Notes: a model not told the origin generated them from the sequence alone. A DNA stretch of 63,349 nt from Caulobacter sp. (GCA_028291265.1 JAQGIK010000128.1:1-63349), one strand, 5' to 3'; counted from the stretch's first letter, positions 1 through 7,505 are shown. Numbers and translations: made by a program.

Positions 1-165
1 ACCTCGACGCCGGCCCAGATCGAGGCCTTGGACAGGGGCCGCAGGGGGCTGCACAACGAGGCCGCGGAGCTCCTCCAGGTCCGCCTGTCGGGCAAGATCG
101 AGACCGACCTCGACACGGCGCGCCGGCTCTTCACCCTGATCTGCGCCCTCTACCGGCGGCCCTGA
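1..165 (+). CDS. UPF0262 family protein, 3' end only
   Basis: The window opens inside this gene. Frame 1 gives 54 residues ending at TGA 163-165. The visible part contains [10 protein letters not shown] followed by [11 protein letters not shown], which I recognise as the conserved C-terminus of the small alphaproteobacterial UPF0262 family, whose function is unknown. The next gene starts only two bases after the stop, so it is probably the first visible gene of an operon running through the phosphatase and perhaps to infA. The 5' end, and therefore the start and promoter, lie outside the window. Confidence 0.8.
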   Translation, partial: TSTPAQIEALDRGRRGLHNEAAELLQVRLSGKIETDLDTARRLFTLICALYRRP

Positions 166-167
166 CC

Positions 168-629
168 TTGACCCAGATCGTACGGCCGCACGCGGTTCTG
201 TTCGCCTGCAACCTGAACCGGGTGCGCTCGCCCATGGCCGAGGCGCTGATGAAGCTGGCCTACGGCACCGCCATCTTCGTCGACAGCTGCGGGCTGAAGG
301 CCGACCCCAGCGAGGTCGGCATGGACCCGTTCGCGGCGGTGGTGCTGGAGGAGCTCGGCATCGAGGCGGCGGGGCATCGGCCCAAGACCTTCGACATGCT
401 GGAGGACGACAGCTTCGACGTCGTCATCTCCCTGACCGCCGAGGCCCAGCACCGGGCGGTGGAACTGTCGCGCGGCCGGGCCGTCGATATCGAATACTGG
501 CCGACCTACGACCCGACCCTGGCGACCGGCTCTCGCGAGCAGGTTCTGGACGCCTATCGCCAGGTTCGCGACGAGCTGTACGGCCGTATCCGACGGCGGT
601 TCGGAAGAGTCGTGACGGCCGGCGGTTAG
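168..629 (+). CDS. low-molecular-weight phosphotyrosine phosphatase-like protein
   Basis: 153 residues, probably cytoplasmic. The N-terminal strand is followed at residues 14-20 by a CX5R loop (CNLNRVR) and then SPMAEAL, which is the phosphate-binding loop position of LMW protein tyrosine phosphatases and arsenate reductases. A YDPT stretch near residue 115 could supply the general acid Asp. The loop departs from the classical C-x-G-N-x-C-R-S: the Gly is Leu and the second, redox-active Cys is Val, so activity may differ from true phosphatases. The start is TTG at 168, two bases after the UPF0262 stop; the first in-frame ATG lies inside the catalytic loop and cannot be the start. The substrate is unknown. 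Confidence 0.75.
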   Translation: MTQIVRPHAVLFACNLNRVRSPMAEALMKLAYGTAIFVDSCGLKADPSEVGMDPFAAVVLEELGIEAAGHRPKTFDMLEDDSFDVVISLTAEAQHRAVELSRGRAVDIEYWPTYDPTLATGSREQVLDAYRQVRDELYGRIRRRFGRVVTAGG

Positions 630-791
630 AGACTTTCGACCCGCTTTCGTCCTCGATTTGCGGACCAATAGTCAGCCATCGACCTTTCACCCCCTGATGC
701 GTTATAAGGCGCGCCATCGAGCCGCGGCTCGCGCTCCGAATCGTGTGCGCGGGCCGTGTTTGCTTTGCGGAAAGACCAACTGAGAGGCCGA

Positions 792-1010
792 ATGGCTAAG
801 GAAGAACTCCTCGAGTTTCCGGGCACCGTCAGCGAACTGCTGCCCAACGCGACCTTCCGCGTGACCCTCGAGAACAACCACGAGATCATCGCCCACACGG
901 CGGGCAAGATGCGCAAGAACCGCATCCGCGTGCTGGCCGGCGACAAGGTGCTGGTCGAAATGACCCCCTACGACCTGACCAAGGGCCGTATCACCTACCG
1001 CTTCAAGTAA
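792..1010 (+). CDS. infA: translation initiation factor IF-1
   Basis: 72 residues, the standard IF-1 length. It is a single S1/OB-fold protein that binds the A site of the 30S subunit and helps IF-2 and IF-3 set up initiation. The sequence begins [13 protein letters not shown] and contains [20 protein letters not shown] and [19 protein letters not shown], near-invariant in bacterial IF-1. The ATG at 792 is preferred over an in-frame upstream GTG-type extension because homologues begin MAKEE. It is separated from the phosphatase gene by about 160 bases, which probably hold its own promoter, and is followed six bases later by maf. Confidence 0.97.
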   Translation: MAKEELLEFPGTVSELLPNATFRVTLENNHEIIAHTAGKMRKNRIRVLAGDKVLVEMTPYDLTKGRITYRFK

Positions 1011-1016
1011 CCCGCG

Positions 1017-1595
1017 ATGACCAGCCGCCTGGTGCTGGGCAGCGCCAGCCCCCGCCGCCTGCAGCTTCTGGCTCAGGTCGGGGTGACGCCGGACCTGGTC
1101 GACCCCGCCGACATCGACGAGACCGTCCTCAAGGACGAGACGCCCCGGATGCTGGTCAAGCGGCTGGCGGCCGGCAAGGCGTCCGCCGTGGCGGCGCGGC
1201 ATCCGGACGCCTTCGTGCTGGGAGCCGACACCATCGTGGCGGTCGGCACGCGGGTGCTGGGCAAGCCGGAGGACGAGGCCGACGCGCGGCGGATGCTGAA
1301 GCTGCTGTCGGGCCGCAGCCACAGGGTGCTGACCGGCGTCGCCGTGGTCGCGCCGGACGGGCGCACGGCCAGCCGCATCGTCGAGAGCCGCATCACCTTC
1401 AAGCGCCTGACCCCGGCCGAGACCGACGGCTTCATCGCCTCCCGCGACTGGGACGACGCGGCCGGCGGCTACAAGATCCACCAGCGGGCCGGGGCCTTCG
1501 TGACCAATCTGTCGGGGAGTTTCACGGGCGTCGTCGGCCTTCCCCTCTATGAGACCCTGGCGCTGCTGACCGGCCTGGGCTGGAAACAGCCGTGA
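1017..1595 (+). CDS. maf: Maf family nucleoside triphosphate pyrophosphatase
   Basis: 192 residues. Maf proteins hydrolyse non-canonical or excess NTPs to NMP and pyrophosphate and are linked to septum formation. The substrate-binding signature GSASPRRLQLL lies at residues 8-18, K54 sits in the AAGKA segment, and the catalytic GADT is at 69-72 (D71). The SPRR form of the signature is typical of the YhdE-type (dTTP/UTP) branch rather than the YceF type; this substrate assignment is inference. The stop overlaps the GTG start of the RNase gene (GTGA), which suggests translational coupling. Confidence 0.95.
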   Translation: MTSRLVLGSASPRRLQLLAQVGVTPDLVDPADIDETVLKDETPRMLVKRLAAGKASAVAARHPDAFVLGADTIVAVGTRVLGKPEDEADARRMLKLLSGRSHRVLTGVAVVAPDGRTASRIVESRITFKRLTPAETDGFIASRDWDDAAGGYKIHQRAGAFVTNLSGSFTGVVGLPLYETLALLTGLGWKQP

Positions 1596-2635
1596 GCCGG
1601 CGCGAGGCCTTCCTCGATCGCGGCGTCGGCGAGACGCGTGGCGTGGTGATGCTCGACGGGCGGCCCGAGCGGCTGCTGATCCAGCGCGACGGCGACGCGC
1701 CGGCCCTGATGGTCGGCGCGCGCAGCGTGGCCCGGGTGCGCAGCGTCGAGGCGGCGTTCAGCTCTGTCTTCCTCGACATGCCGGACGGCGCCGAGGCCAT
1801 CGCCCCGCTGCGGACCGATGCGGAGAAGCCGGTGCGCGGGGCGTCCGTCGAGGTGGAAATCCGCGGCGAGGCCCGGCGCGGCAAGCTGGCCAACGCCTGG
1901 CTGCTCGGCGAAGGGCAGGGCGATCCCCGGCTGCTGGCGGCCGCGCCGTCCATCGAGGACGAACTGCGGCAACTGGCCAAGGCCGACATGGTCACCATGG
2001 GCCTGGAAGCCCGCGAGGTCGCCGACGAGGCCGAGGCCGAGGCGCTGGCGGTGACGCACGCCCTGCCGGGCGGCGGCAGCTTGGCCATCGAGCCGACGCG
2101 GGCCCTGACCGCCATCGACGTCGACACCGGCGAACGGACCGGCGGCGATTCCAAGCGGGTGTCGCGGGCGGCCAACCTGGCGGCCATCACCACGGCGGCC
2201 CGGCTGCTGCGGCTCAAGGGCCTGGGGGGCCTGGTGGTCATCGACCTGGCGGGCCGGGGCCACGACGGCACGGCGATTCTGGCCGCCATGCGGGCCGCCT
2301 TCTCGGCCGACAATCCCGGGGTGGCGATCGGACCGGTCAGCCGCTTCGGGACCCTCGAACTGACCATCCCCCGCCGTCGCCCGCCGGTGCTGGAGCGCCT
2401 GCTCGATGAAGGGGGCGCCCTGAGCGCCCTCAGCGCCGCCCTGAGGCTGGCGCGCCTGATCGAGCGGGAGGGCAGGGCGGACCCCGGCGGACGGCTTGTG
2501 GCCCGCTGCGGGCCGGCCGTGGCCGATTCCTTCAAAACCCTGCAGACAGTCATGGCCGACCGGCTCGGCGGCCGGTTCACCCTTGAGCCGCAGGCTGGCT
2601 GGCCGAGCGACCGGCTGGAAGTGAGCGCCTCATGA
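1592..2635 (+). CDS. rng: ribonuclease E/G family protein (short form)
   Basis: 347 residues, a compact member of the RNase E/G endoribonucleases that act in RNA processing and decay. An S1-like N-terminal part (about 15-115) precedes the DNase I-like catalytic domain. The two Mg-binding acidic motifs are visible: IDVDTG at 175-180 (D176) and VVIDLAG at 215-221 (D218), 42 residues apart as in E. coli RNase E (D303/D346). The protein lacks the CPxC Zn-link and the long C-terminal scaffold, and is shorter than E. coli RNase G (489 aa), so oligomerisation must differ. GTG start overlapping maf; the stop overlaps yacG as ATGA. Confidence 0.9.
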   Translation: MSRREAFLDRGVGETRGVVMLDGRPERLLIQRDGDAPALMVGARSVARVRSVEAAFSSVFLDMPDGAEAIAPLRTDAEKPVRGASVEVEIRGEARRGKLANAWLLGEGQGDPRLLAAAPSIEDELRQLAKADMVTMGLEAREVADEAEAEALAVTHALPGGGSLAIEPTRALTAIDVDTGERTGGDSKRVSRAANLAAITTAARLLRLKGLGGLVVIDLAGRGHDGTAILAAMRAAFSADNPGVAIGPVSRFGTLELTIPRRRPPVLERLLDEGGALSALSAALRLARLIEREGRADPGGRLVARCGPAVADSFKTLQTVMADRLGGRFTLEPQAGWPSDRLEVSAS

Positions 2636-2799
2636 GCAATGCCTGCCCGATCTGCAGCAAGCCGGTATCGCCCGACTTCCGCCCCTTCTGCTCCAAACGC
2701 TGCGCCGATGTGGACCTGCACCGCTGGCTGTCGGGGAGCTATGTCATCCCCGGCCTGGAGGACGACCCTGACGCCGATGACCCGGACGACGAGGCATAA
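2632..2799 (+). CDS. yacG: DNA gyrase inhibitor YacG, zinc-ribbon protein
   Basis: 55 residues. The small zinc protein YacG binds GyrB and blocks gyrase-DNA interaction. The sequence shows the four-Cys zinc site CPIC (5-8) and FCSKRC (19-24), then [16 protein letters not shown], the family core, and an acidic tail rich in Asp and Glu. The ATG at 2632 overlaps the RNase stop (ATGA), so it is translated from the same message. The maf-rng-yacG order is common in alphaproteobacteria. The gene ends about 20 bases before the likely promoter of tRNA-Phe. Confidence 0.95.
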   Translation: MSNACPICSKPVSPDFRPFCSKRCADVDLHRWLSGSYVIPGLEDDPDADDPDDEA

Positions 2800-2820
2800 T
2801 CTCTCAAAACCCGTCTGGAC

Positions 2821-2846
2821 TTGAGCGAGTCCCTCTTTTATAGACC
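2821..2846 (+). promoter_or_regulatory. probable housekeeping promoter of tRNA-Phe
   Basis: TTGAGCG (2821-2827) and TATAGACC (2839-2846) are separated by 11 bases. This fits the known Caulobacter sigma-73 promoter form (TTGACGS, 10-14 bases, GCTANAWC) with few mismatches. It lies about 36 bases upstream of tRNA-Phe. The call rests on consensus and position only. Confidence 0.45.
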
Positions 2847-2881
2847 CGTCTCCCGCAAGGCGGGGCCTTTCCAGGGCATAG

Positions 2882-2957
2882 GCCTGAGTAGCTCAGTTGG
2901 TAGAGCAGCGGATTGAAAATCCGCGTGTCGGTGGTTCGAATCCGCCCTCAGGCACCA
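2882..2957 (+). tRNA. tRNA-Phe (GAA)
   Basis: 76 bases forming a full cloverleaf. The acceptor stem is GCCTGAG (2882-2888) with CTCAGGC (2947-2953), discriminator A, and an encoded CCA. The anticodon stem is GCGGA/TCCGC with loop TTGAAAA, giving anticodon GAA. The TTCGAAT T-loop is intact. It follows yacG, the usual context in this bacterial group. Confidence 0.97.
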
Positions 2958-3468
2958 CTCCTCCCCATCCATGCTTTTGGCGTGCGGGGTCATTCTTCGC
3001 CCCACGCGCGAAACGTCCAAAAAACCATTCAATCGACAAACGTCGTTCCGCCGATTTGTTGCGGTGCAACATGTGCTTTCCCCCGCAAAGGGAAATTTCT
3101 TCGAACGATCAGGCATTCTACGTGCTGCAGCGCAACATAACCCCATGGAACTGTACCTGTCGCAGAACATTCATGTTGCGATGGGCTCTTGACGATACAG
3201 AAAGGGGTTGCCAAAGGGCCACTGCGCCAAGTCTAACTTGGTGGAGAAGGCGTGAGGTTTACGACCGCACGCTCTCTGTGCGCCTTCATTATGCCTTCGC
3301 TGGTTTGCACAAACAGCGGCAGGTGTGGCGGGTCGGGCGCAGCGAAAGCGTCTCGTTCGCGGTCCATTCCGGATCGCGCGCGGGCAACAATTAGTCTAGG
3401 GTAGAGACGCTTCCGCGCGACGACCCTTCGGTCCAATAAGTGCTAGACCAAGCAGGAACTGGCGAAAG
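2958..3468 (+). other. intergenic region between tRNA-Phe and exbB, no convincing gene
   Basis: 511 bases that are visibly less GC-rich than the flanking genes. Open frames here lack start context or homology-like content and I do not call any. TGCAACATG (3065-3073) recurs inverted as CATGTTGCG (3172-3180), and there is a short TTTCCC/GGGAAA hairpin near 3078-3095. I see no clear Fur-like palindrome upstream of exbB and no copy of the tRNA 3' end that would mark an integration site. Confidence 0.4.
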
Positions 3469-4365
3469 ATGCTCGACAACAAACGAAAGACCCCCCTCAT
3501 CGCTATGATCGGCGCCCTGGCGCTGATGGCGAGCGCCCCCGCTTTCGCTCAGGAAGCCGCGGCTCCCACTGCCGACGCCGCCGCCGCTCCGGCCGCTGCT
3601 GCTCCGGCGACGCCGGTCGCGGATGCCCCCGCGCCGGCCCCAGAAGGAAAGGCTCCGCCGACCATCGACAGCCATGGCGGCAAACTGACCCCGATCACCA
3701 TGTTCCTCGACGCGGAGCTGATCGTTAAGGTCGTCATGATCGGCCTGATCCTGGCCTCGATCTTCAGCTGGGTTCTGCTGATCACCAAGCTCATCGAGTT
3801 CGGCTCGCTGAACCGCAAGTCGGACCGCTTCGTCGAAGCTTTCCGCGGCGCCAAGTCGATCAACGACATGGGCCGTATCGCCATCTCCGAAGAATTCGAA
3901 GGCAACCCGCTGGCCGACATGGCCGCCGCGGCCGCCTCCGAAGTCGAGCTGTCCCGCCAAGCGGGCCTGCAGGTGACCGGCGAGCACCGTGAATCGACCA
4001 TCGCCCGCGCCCAAACGGCCGTCGGCGCTGTTCAGTCCACCCTCTCCAAGCGCCTTTCGGGCGGCATGACCTTCCTGGCCTCGGTCGGCTCGTCGGGTCC
4101 GTTCATCGGTCTGTTCGGCACTGTGTACGGGATCATGAACTCGTTCATCGGCATCGCGAACACCAACACGACCAACCTGGCCGTCGTCGCTCCCGGTATC
4201 GCCGAAGCGCTGCTGGCCACCGGTATCGGTCTGTTCGCCGCCATCCCCGCGGTTATCTTCTACAACTACTTCCAGACCCGGATTTCCGGCTTTGGGGTCC
4301 GCACCGATGGTTTCACCGCTGAACTGATGAACGCCATTTCGCGGCAGCTCGACAAGGGGGCCTAA
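3469..4365 (+). CDS. exbB: TonB-system energiser ExbB (proton channel, MotA/TolQ/ExbB family)
   Basis: 298 residues, inner membrane. ExbB with ExbD uses the proton gradient to energise TonB for import through outer-membrane receptors. There is a signal peptide with likely cleavage after AFA (27), then an Ala/Pro-rich periplasmic segment (28-62) typical of long alphaproteobacterial ExbB, and three membrane helices at about 83-107, 199-225 and 241-268. The conserved GSSGPFIGLFGTVYGIM and APGIAEALLATGIGL segments are the channel-forming parts. exbD follows after five bases and tonB after it, so the three are one operon. The ATG at 3469 is the only start giving a complete signal peptide. Confidence 0.95.
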   Translation: MLDNKRKTPLIAMIGALALMASAPAFAQEAAAPTADAAAAPAAAAPATPVADAPAPAPEGKAPPTIDSHGGKLTPITMFLDAELIVKVVMIGLILASIFSWVLLITKLIEFGSLNRKSDRFVEAFRGAKSINDMGRIAISEEFEGNPLADMAAAAASEVELSRQAGLQVTGEHRESTIARAQTAVGAVQSTLSKRLSGGMTFLASVGSSGPFIGLFGTVYGIMNSFIGIANTNTTNLAVVAPGIAEALLATGIGLFAAIPAVIFYNYFQTRISGFGVRTDGFTAELMNAISRQLDKGA

Positions 4366-4370
4366 CCCAG

Positions 4371-4820
4371 ATGGCCGCCAAACTCGCAGGCTCCGGCGGC
4401 GGCAACAGGTACCAGGTCGAACAGAACAGCGAGATCAACGTCACGCCCTTCGTGGACGTCATGCTGGTCCTTCTGATCATCTTCATGGTGGCTGCGCCTC
4501 TCGCCAGCGTGTCGGTTGAGCTGAAGCTGCCCAAAGCGGCTGCGAAGCCCAGGCCGAACCCGCCTAAGCCGGTCTATATCTCGATCCAGAAAGGTGGGGC
4601 CCTGTACATCGGGGACTTCCCCACCGACCTGGCCTCCATTGGCGACGACCTCAAGAAGCAGATCGGTACGCGGGATCCCTCGAAAGAGCGGATCTTCATC
4701 CGGGCTGACAAAGAGGTCCGGTACGGAACCTTCATGACCGTTCTCAACGCGCTGCAGGACAACTACTTCTACAGCGTCGCTTTGATCGGTCAGGATGACA
4801 GCCGGGCCGAGGGTAAGTAG
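4371..4820 (+). CDS. exbD: TonB-system energiser ExbD (biopolymer transporter)
   Basis: 149 residues, inner membrane with a periplasmic C-terminal domain. ExbD inserts its single helix into the ExbB pore. The family motif NVTPFVDVMLVLLIIFMV spans residues 23-40, and D29 corresponds to the essential membrane Asp (D25 in E. coli). The periplasmic part contains the VYISIQKGGALYIGD and RIFIRADKEVRYGT stretches expected of the family. The gene lies five bases after exbB and five before tonB. Confidence 0.96.
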   Translation: MAAKLAGSGGGNRYQVEQNSEINVTPFVDVMLVLLIIFMVAAPLASVSVELKLPKAAAKPRPNPPKPVYISIQKGGALYIGDFPTDLASIGDDLKKQIGTRDPSKERIFIRADKEVRYGTFMTVLNALQDNYFYSVALIGQDDSRAEGK

Positions 4821-4825
4821 CGCCC

Positions 4826-5548
4826 ATGACAGACCAGCCCTTCGACGTCGCCCATCCGATGCACAACCCGTTTGATGCTCCCAAGCAGAAGACGAGTCCC
4901 GTGGCCTGGATCGTCGCTATCGGCTTTGTGCTGCTGATCCATGCGATCATCGGCTACTACCTCTACACGATGCGCTTCACCATCAAGGAGCGGATCTTCG
5001 AGGACGAGAAGCTGGACACCCAGCTGATCAAGCCGCCGCCGCCGCCTCCGCCGCCGCCGCCGCCGCCGCCTCCGACGGATAAGCCTCCGCCGCCGGCCAA
5101 GCTGCAGCCGCGTCCGCCGGTCGCCGTGCCGGATAACATTCCGCCGCCGCCGATCCTGCAGGCTCCGCCTGTCGAGAAGCGGGAAGTCCAGCCCCCGGCT
5201 CCGCCGATCCTCGCTCCGCCGGCCCCGCCGGCGCCGCCGCGGAACCCGGTGATCACCAAGCCGGACTGGGTCCGTAAGCCCAGCGGCGAAGCCGTAAACC
5301 GGGCCTATCCGGACCGGGCCATGCGGCAGAACATCAGCGGCCGCGTGATCCTGTCCTGCACCGTCAACGCGGACGGTACGGTCAGTGGTTGCTCGGTGGT
5401 CTCGGAAAACCCGGCCGACTACGGCTTCGGGGACGCCGCGATCCGTCTCAGCAAGCAGTTCAAGATGCGGCCGCAAACCGCTGACGGACAGCCTGTCGGC
5501 GGCGCCAACGTTCGGATCCCGCTGTCGTTTGCGGCTCCGACCGATTAA
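4826..5548 (+). CDS. tonB: energy transducer TonB
   Basis: 240 residues. TonB spans the periplasm and contacts receptors. One membrane anchor lies at about 26-47, followed by a periplasmic proline-rich spacer that includes an uninterrupted run of over ten prolines near residues 70-84. The C-terminal TonB domain (about 160-240) has AYPDRAMRQNISGRVILSC and a KQFKMRPQ segment. The CCG-repeat coding of the proline run makes it prone to slippage. It is the last gene of exbB-exbD-tonB and is followed by a strong terminator. A second tonB lies at 28168-28884. Confidence 0.95.
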   Translation: MTDQPFDVAHPMHNPFDAPKQKTSPVAWIVAIGFVLLIHAIIGYYLYTMRFTIKERIFEDEKLDTQLIKPPPPPPPPPPPPPPTDKPPPPAKLQPRPPVAVPDNIPPPPILQAPPVEKREVQPPAPPILAPPAPPAPPRNPVITKPDWVRKPSGEAVNRAYPDRAMRQNISGRVILSCTVNADGTVSGCSVVSENPADYGFGDAAIRLSKQFKMRPQTADGQPVGGANVRIPLSFAAPTD

Positions 5549-5574
5549 ACGGCCGCGAAACCGAGCAGAATGCG

Positions 5575-5604
5575 AAGGCCCCGGAGGAAACTCCGGGGCC
5601 TTTT
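5575..5604 (+). terminator. intrinsic terminator after exbB-exbD-tonB
   Basis: A 10-12 bp perfect stem (AAGGCCCCGGAG with its complement), GAAA tetraloop, then TTTTGCTTTT. It lies 27 bases after the tonB stop. Confidence 0.9.
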
Positions 5605-5642
5605 GCTTTTGGCCCCGTTCCGCGCGATGAGAAAGACCCACG

Positions 5643-5687
5643 CCTTATCGAAGCGGCAGGACCATTATACCCACCAAAACCGGGCGC
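5643..5687. repeat. dispersed intergenic element, copy A
   Basis: CCTTATCGAAGCGGC, three variable bases, then ACCATTAT, a CCCAC block and GGGCGCC. The same order of blocks occurs at 36928-36969 (copy B). Both copies lie in large gene-free gaps. The remaining part of this gap (5688-5903) is G-rich (runs GGGG, GGG and GGGGG at 5767-5782) and contains no gene I can support. Confidence 0.6.
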
Positions 5688-5903
5688 CAGCGGTTTGGGC
5701 GCCGCGGCGCCGAAGTTCGTCAAGCGCCGCAAGGGGTTGGATGGGGGCGGTCGGTGGCAGACCGTAGGGGAGAGGGTGGGGGACCGGCAGGCCGGCGGTG
5801 GGGCGGCTGGGGGCTGGATTTGCGGCAAGGTGGGCCCAGGCGTCCGGCGCAGGACCCCCCGCCGGATCGAGACGCCGGCGTCGGGGCGACGAGGCGCCGG
5901 GCT

Positions 5904-5917
5904 TATGTCTAGACATA
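5904..5917. repeat. perfect 14-bp palindrome
   Basis: TATGTCTAGACATA is its own reverse complement. It sits directly after the stop of the epoxide hydrolase gene and has no T tract, so it is not an obvious terminator. It could be a protein-binding site or a chance palindrome. Confidence 0.35.
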
Positions 5918-5918
5918 T

Positions 5919-6803
5919 TCAGTCGGCGGTCAGCGCCTTGGCCTTCAGCCAGGCCTCCAGCCGTTCATTGACCGCCTCGGGAGCCTCCTGCTGCACCCAG
6001 TGGGAGACGCCGGGCAGGCGGTTGAGCGTCAGGTCGCGGACCAGGCCCTCGTAGCCCTCGGTGAGCTCGAGGCCCAGCGCGGTATCCTCCTCGCCCCAGA
6101 CCATCAGGGTCGGGGTGTCGATCACCGGGCAGTCGGCGCGGGTCCAGCGGTTCAACTCGCCGGTGTTGGCCCGGTAGTAGTTGACCATGGCCGTCATCGC
6201 CCCCGGCTTGAGCGCGTTGGCCCGGTAGTGGGCCAGGACCTCTTCGGGAAAGCGGCTCTTGTCGACGGCCATGCCGCTGAAGGCCTCGCCGGTCAGCCTG
6301 GCGCCGTCGCGGGTCAGGGCCCATTCGGGCAGCCAGGGCAGTTGGAAGAAGACGGCATACCAGGACTTCTTCCGCTGGGCGGCGCTGGTCTTGTAGACCT
6401 CCTGGAAGATCACCGGGTGCGGCACGTTCATGATCACCAGCCCCTCGAGCGGCCGGCGCTGCTCGATGGCGAAGGCCCAGGCGATCAACGCGCCCCAGTC
6501 ATGGGCGACCAGCAGGCGCTTCTTCGCCCCCAGGGCGTCGTAGATCGCCTGGACGTCGTCCAGCAGGTGCGGCAGGCGGTAGGCTTCCTTGCCCTTCGGC
6601 CGGCTGCTGTCGCCATAGCCGCGCAGGTCCGGGGCCACGACCCGCCAGCCGAGCCTGGCCAGCAGCGGCAGCTGGTAGCGCCAGGAAAACCGGCTTTCCG
6701 GAAAGCCGTGCAGGCAGAGGGCGACATTGTCGCCCTCGCCGCACTCGTCGATGGTGAAGGTCAGGCCGTTGGCCTCGATCTGGCGGGTGCGGATGTCGGT
6801 CAT
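5919..6803 (-). CDS. alpha/beta hydrolase of the epoxide hydrolase type
   Basis: 294 residues, predicted cytoplasmic. All epoxide hydrolase landmarks are present: oxyanion motif HGFPE (32-36), nucleophile elbow AHDWGA with D102, acid D240 in VWGEED and H268 in SHW, plus two cap tyrosines (WYAVFFQ at 148-154, Y149; NYYRA at 208-212) that protonate the epoxide. A haloalkane dehalogenase would lack this tyrosine pair. I chose ATG 6803, preceded by GCAGG, over a TTG 36 bases upstream because homologues start close to this Met. It stands alone, convergent to the tonB operon. The natural substrate is unknown. Confidence 0.88.
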   Translation of the reverse strand: MTDIRTRQIEANGLTFTIDECGEGDNVALCLHGFPESRFSWRYQLPLLARLGWRVVAPDLRGYGDSSRPKGKEAYRLPHLLDDVQAIYDALGAKKRLLVAHDWGALIAWAFAIEQRRPLEGLVIMNVPHPVIFQEVYKTSAAQRKKSWYAVFFQLPWLPEWALTRDGARLTGEAFSGMAVDKSRFPEEVLAHYRANALKPGAMTAMVNYYRANTGELNRWTRADCPVIDTPTLMVWGEEDTALGLELTEGYEGLVRDLTLNRLPGVSHWVQQEAPEAVNERLEAWLKAKALTAD

Positions 6804-6846
6804 GCGGGCGAGCCTGCGGGGCGGCGCCGGTTCGCGCAAGTGTGCC

Positions 6847-6875
6847 TTGATCGATTCGCCACAAGCGACTAAACG
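6847..6875 (+). promoter_or_regulatory. possible housekeeping promoter of tRNA-His
   Basis: TTGATCG (6847-6853) and ACTAAACG (6868-6875) with a 14-base spacer resemble the Caulobacter sigma-73 form. The tRNA begins 20 bases downstream. It overlaps the start region of the reverse-strand hydrolase. Confidence 0.35.
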
Positions 6876-6894
6876 GACGCCTCTTCGATGGTAT

Positions 6895-6971
6895 GCCGCC
6901 TTAGCTCAGCTGGTTAGAGCGCTAGATTGTGGATCTAGAGGTCCTCGGTTCGAACCCGAGAGGTGGTACCA
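6895..6971 (+). tRNA. tRNA-His (GTG), no encoded G-1
   Basis: 77 bases. Acceptor arms are GCCGCCT (6895-6901) and AGGTGGT (6961-6967), with discriminator A at 6968 and encoded CCA. The anticodon loop TTGTGGA gives GTG. Position -1 (6894) is T, not the nearly universal G, and base 73 is A rather than C. This matches the altered histidine tRNA known from a group of alphaproteobacteria that includes Caulobacter. Confidence 0.95.
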
Positions 6972-6980
6972 CCGGAATTC

Positions 6981-7018
6981 AGAGGGCCGGGCGGAAACGT
7001 CCGGCCTCTTTGTTTTTT
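6981..7018 (+). terminator. intrinsic terminator after tRNA-His
   Basis: The stem GGGCCGGGCG/CGTCCGGCCT with GAAA loop is followed by TTTGTTTTTT. It begins ten bases after the tRNA CCA. Confidence 0.85.
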
Positions 7019-7034
7019 GCCGCTACGAAACGGG

Positions 7035-7505
7035 CTATCGCCTGGGAAAACCCTCCAACAGGCGGTCCATCAGCGGATCAATCTTCGATTTGGTAGATGC
7101 CCATTTGTCCGGGCTGGCCCCACCTCCGCCAAACACGCCGCGCGTGCCGGTGCGTTCTACGAACCCGATCAGCTTTCCCTGGTGGTATATGGCGATCCGA
7201 GCATCGCTCAGGAAAGCCACGAAGTCCCAGCGCCGGGTCGCCGTGTATTTGACATAGAACTCGCAGACGTCCGGAATCTTGTCATAGACCTCGGTGGCGA
7301 TCCCGTGCCGCTGGAACCCCTCCTCGATCAGGGAGACCAGATCAGGGAGTTTAACTTCGGGGTTCTCTTCGATGCAGACCCTGGTCGGCGCATAGGTTGA
7401 CGCGTCTACGGGTTTGCCATCGACCTTGGTCCAGGCAGCGCACGCCAATATTGCGACGATTGCGAGAGTCGTTCGAAAAGCTGCCAGCGAGGCATTCGCG
7501 CCCAT
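7035..7505 (-). CDS. small lipoprotein resembling the Sbal_3080 family
   Basis: 156 residues. The N-terminus has a short charged start, a hydrophobic stretch and ILAC, a weak lipobox. The body shows VCIEENPEV, a Cys before YVKYTATRRWDFVAFL, then IAIYHQGKLIGF and a C-terminal KIDPLMDRLL helix. I recall the same pattern (ICxxENPxV ... YTAxWRWD ... GKxxG) from small lipoproteins named Sbal_3080; the function is unknown. ATG 7505 was chosen because it puts the hydrophobic segment at the N-terminus; an upstream ATG would add 23 charged residues. Its base composition is less GC-rich than its neighbours, which may indicate transfer. Confidence 0.7.
   Translation of the reverse strand: MGANASLAAFRTTLAIVAILACAAWTKVDGKPVDASTYAPTRVCIEENPEVKLPDLVSLIEEGFQRHGIATEVYDKIPDVCEFYVKYTATRRWDFVAFLSDARIAIYHQGKLIGFVERTGTRGVFGGGGASPDKWASTKSKIDPLMDRLLEGFPRR

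Noticed and set aside
2897..3394. 165-residue open frame running from inside tRNA-Phe into the gap before exbB
   Set aside because: Its start lies inside the tRNA gene, it has no ribosome site or recognisable motif, and the region is not of coding composition.
2958..3468. possible integration (att) site at the 3' end of tRNA-Phe
   Set aside because: I looked for a second copy of the tRNA 3' end in the following bases and found none, and no integrase is present.
3069..3468. possible Fur box or TonB-related iron control upstream of exbB
   Set aside because: No sequence resembling the Fur consensus palindrome could be seen.
5733..5782. G-quadruplex-forming region
   Set aside because: There are several G runs, but four runs with short loops are not present; the motif is too weak to report as a feature.
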